Assembly: GCA_016213125.1 (NCBI GenBank)
Contig: JACRBR010000002.1
Span: forward strand, 1 to 5,608
Direction of reading: 5' to 3'
DNA length: 5,608 nt
Source of the DNA: Chloroflexota bacterium
GTDB lineage: Bacteria; Chloroflexota; Dehalococcoidia; DSTF01; JACRBR01
Shown: positions 5,084-5,608 of the stretch, piece after piece
Layout: each line of letters opens with the position of its first letter
Numbering within the stretch: position 1 is the stretch's first letter
Position numbers and translations under genes: made by a program
The notes under the pieces: generated by a model
Seen by the model: only the letters and a program-made list of their open reading frames with translations
Database searches by the model: none
What the model was told of the DNA's origin: nothing

Positions 5084-5608
5084 GTGCCAGAACAGCCGCT
5101 AACAGGAAAAGTCGCGCTCGTCACCGGTGGCAGCCGCGGCCTCGGCCGCGAGATGGTCCTCGGCTTCGCCCGCGCCGGCGCCGACGTCATCATCGCCAGC
5201 CGCAAGCTCGACGCCTGCGAGGCACTCGCCCGTGAGGTCGAGGCCGAGACCGGCCGCCAGGCGCTGCCGTACGCCTGCCACGTCGGCCACTGGGCCGAGC
5301 TCGATGCGCTCGTCGAGGCTGCCTACGCCCGCTTCGGACACGTCGACGTGCTCGTGAACAACGCCGGCATGTCGCCCGTCTACCCGCGCGTCGTCGACGT
5401 CACCGAGGAGCTCTACGACAAGGTGCTCGACGTCAACCTCAAGGGCCCGTTCCGGCTGATGGCGCTCGTCGGCACGCGCATGGCCGCCGGCGACGGCGGC
5501 TCCATCATCAACATCAGCAGCACCGCCGCCATCCACCCCGGGCCCGCCACCATCCCCTCCTCCGCCGCGAAGGCGGGCGTGAACGCCAGGACCGAAGCGG
5601 TGGCGCAG
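5084..5608 (+). CDS. Short-chain dehydrogenase/reductase, 3'-truncated by the window, catalytic Tyr replaced
   Basis: A GTG start with a strong ribosome binding site opens a frame that runs to the window edge (175 residues; the family is usually about 250). It is a classical Rossmann-fold SDR: TGGSRGLG at 14-21, Arg40 (ASRK) at the end of the second strand, which favours NADP, NNAG at 92-95, Asn118 in VNLKGPF, and Ser146 in the NISSTAA block. Lys163 is present, but the position of the catalytic Tyr (159, four before Lys and thirteen after Ser146) is Ser: IPSSAAK where relatives have IPYSAAK. One base (TCC for TAC) accounts for it. The nearby NARTEAVAQ also departs from the usual NALTEALAQ. 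Substrate unknown; a role in sugar or aldehyde oxidation is only suggested by the neighbours. It shares an 18-base exact stretch (GTCGCGCTCGTCACCGGT) with the dehydrogenase domain of the 363-2417 gene. Confidence 0.85.
   Translation, partial: MPEQPLTGKVALVTGGSRGLGREMVLGFARAGADVIIASRKLDACEALAREVEAETGRQALPYACHVGHWAELDALVEAAYARFGHVDVLVNNAGMSPVYPRVVDVTEELYDKVLDVNLKGPFRLMALVGTRMAAGDGGSIINISSTAAIHPGPATIPSSAAKAGVNARTEAVAQ

Overview
The window is high-GC, C-ending-codon bacterial DNA with a lower-GC stretch in the middle (row 3361-3420 is 55% GC by hand count; row 4681-4740 is 77%). Two genes start about 6-7 bases after a TACAAT box, as leaderless transcripts do. The intergenic spaces are packed with hairpin repeats of types I associate with Chloroflexota and similar high-GC environmental lineages. 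I favour a Chloroflexota-like bacterium with low confidence; no marker gene is present.

Layout, all on the + strand. 1-108: end of an unidentified gene. 104-338: two tandem copies of a ~117-base intergenic repeat, each with a perfect 9-bp hairpin. 363-2417: a fused L-rhamnulose-1-phosphate aldolase / short-chain dehydrogenase. 2454-3043: a BrnT-family toxin and CopG/BrnA-type antitoxin pair with its own promoter and a palindrome over that promoter. 3045-3548: a small putative lipoprotein. 3545-4828: an L-rhamnose isomerase of the RhaI (Pseudomonas stutzeri) type. 4829-5083: a mosaic of short repeats. 5084-5608: start of a second short-chain dehydrogenase, cut by the window edge.

The isomerase and the fused enzyme give two of the three steps of phosphorylating L-rhamnose breakdown: rhamnose to rhamnulose; then, after a kinase not present here, rhamnulose-1-phosphate to dihydroxyacetone phosphate plus lactaldehyde, and lactaldehyde to lactate in the second domain. 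The toxin-antitoxin pair and the lipoprotein sit between these two genes. The last ten codons of the aldolase/dehydrogenase gene reappear just beyond the antitoxin as an out-of-frame remnant (2385-2414 versus 3070-3099; 25 of 30 bases and 9 of 10 residues identical, four of five changes silent). This suggests the toxin-antitoxin cassette entered the operon by a recombination event at the 3' end of that gene.

The cut-off dehydrogenase at the right edge has serine where the catalytic tyrosine should be, which is either a real loss or an error near a contig end. I see no CRISPR array, tRNA, rRNA, transposase or integrase.
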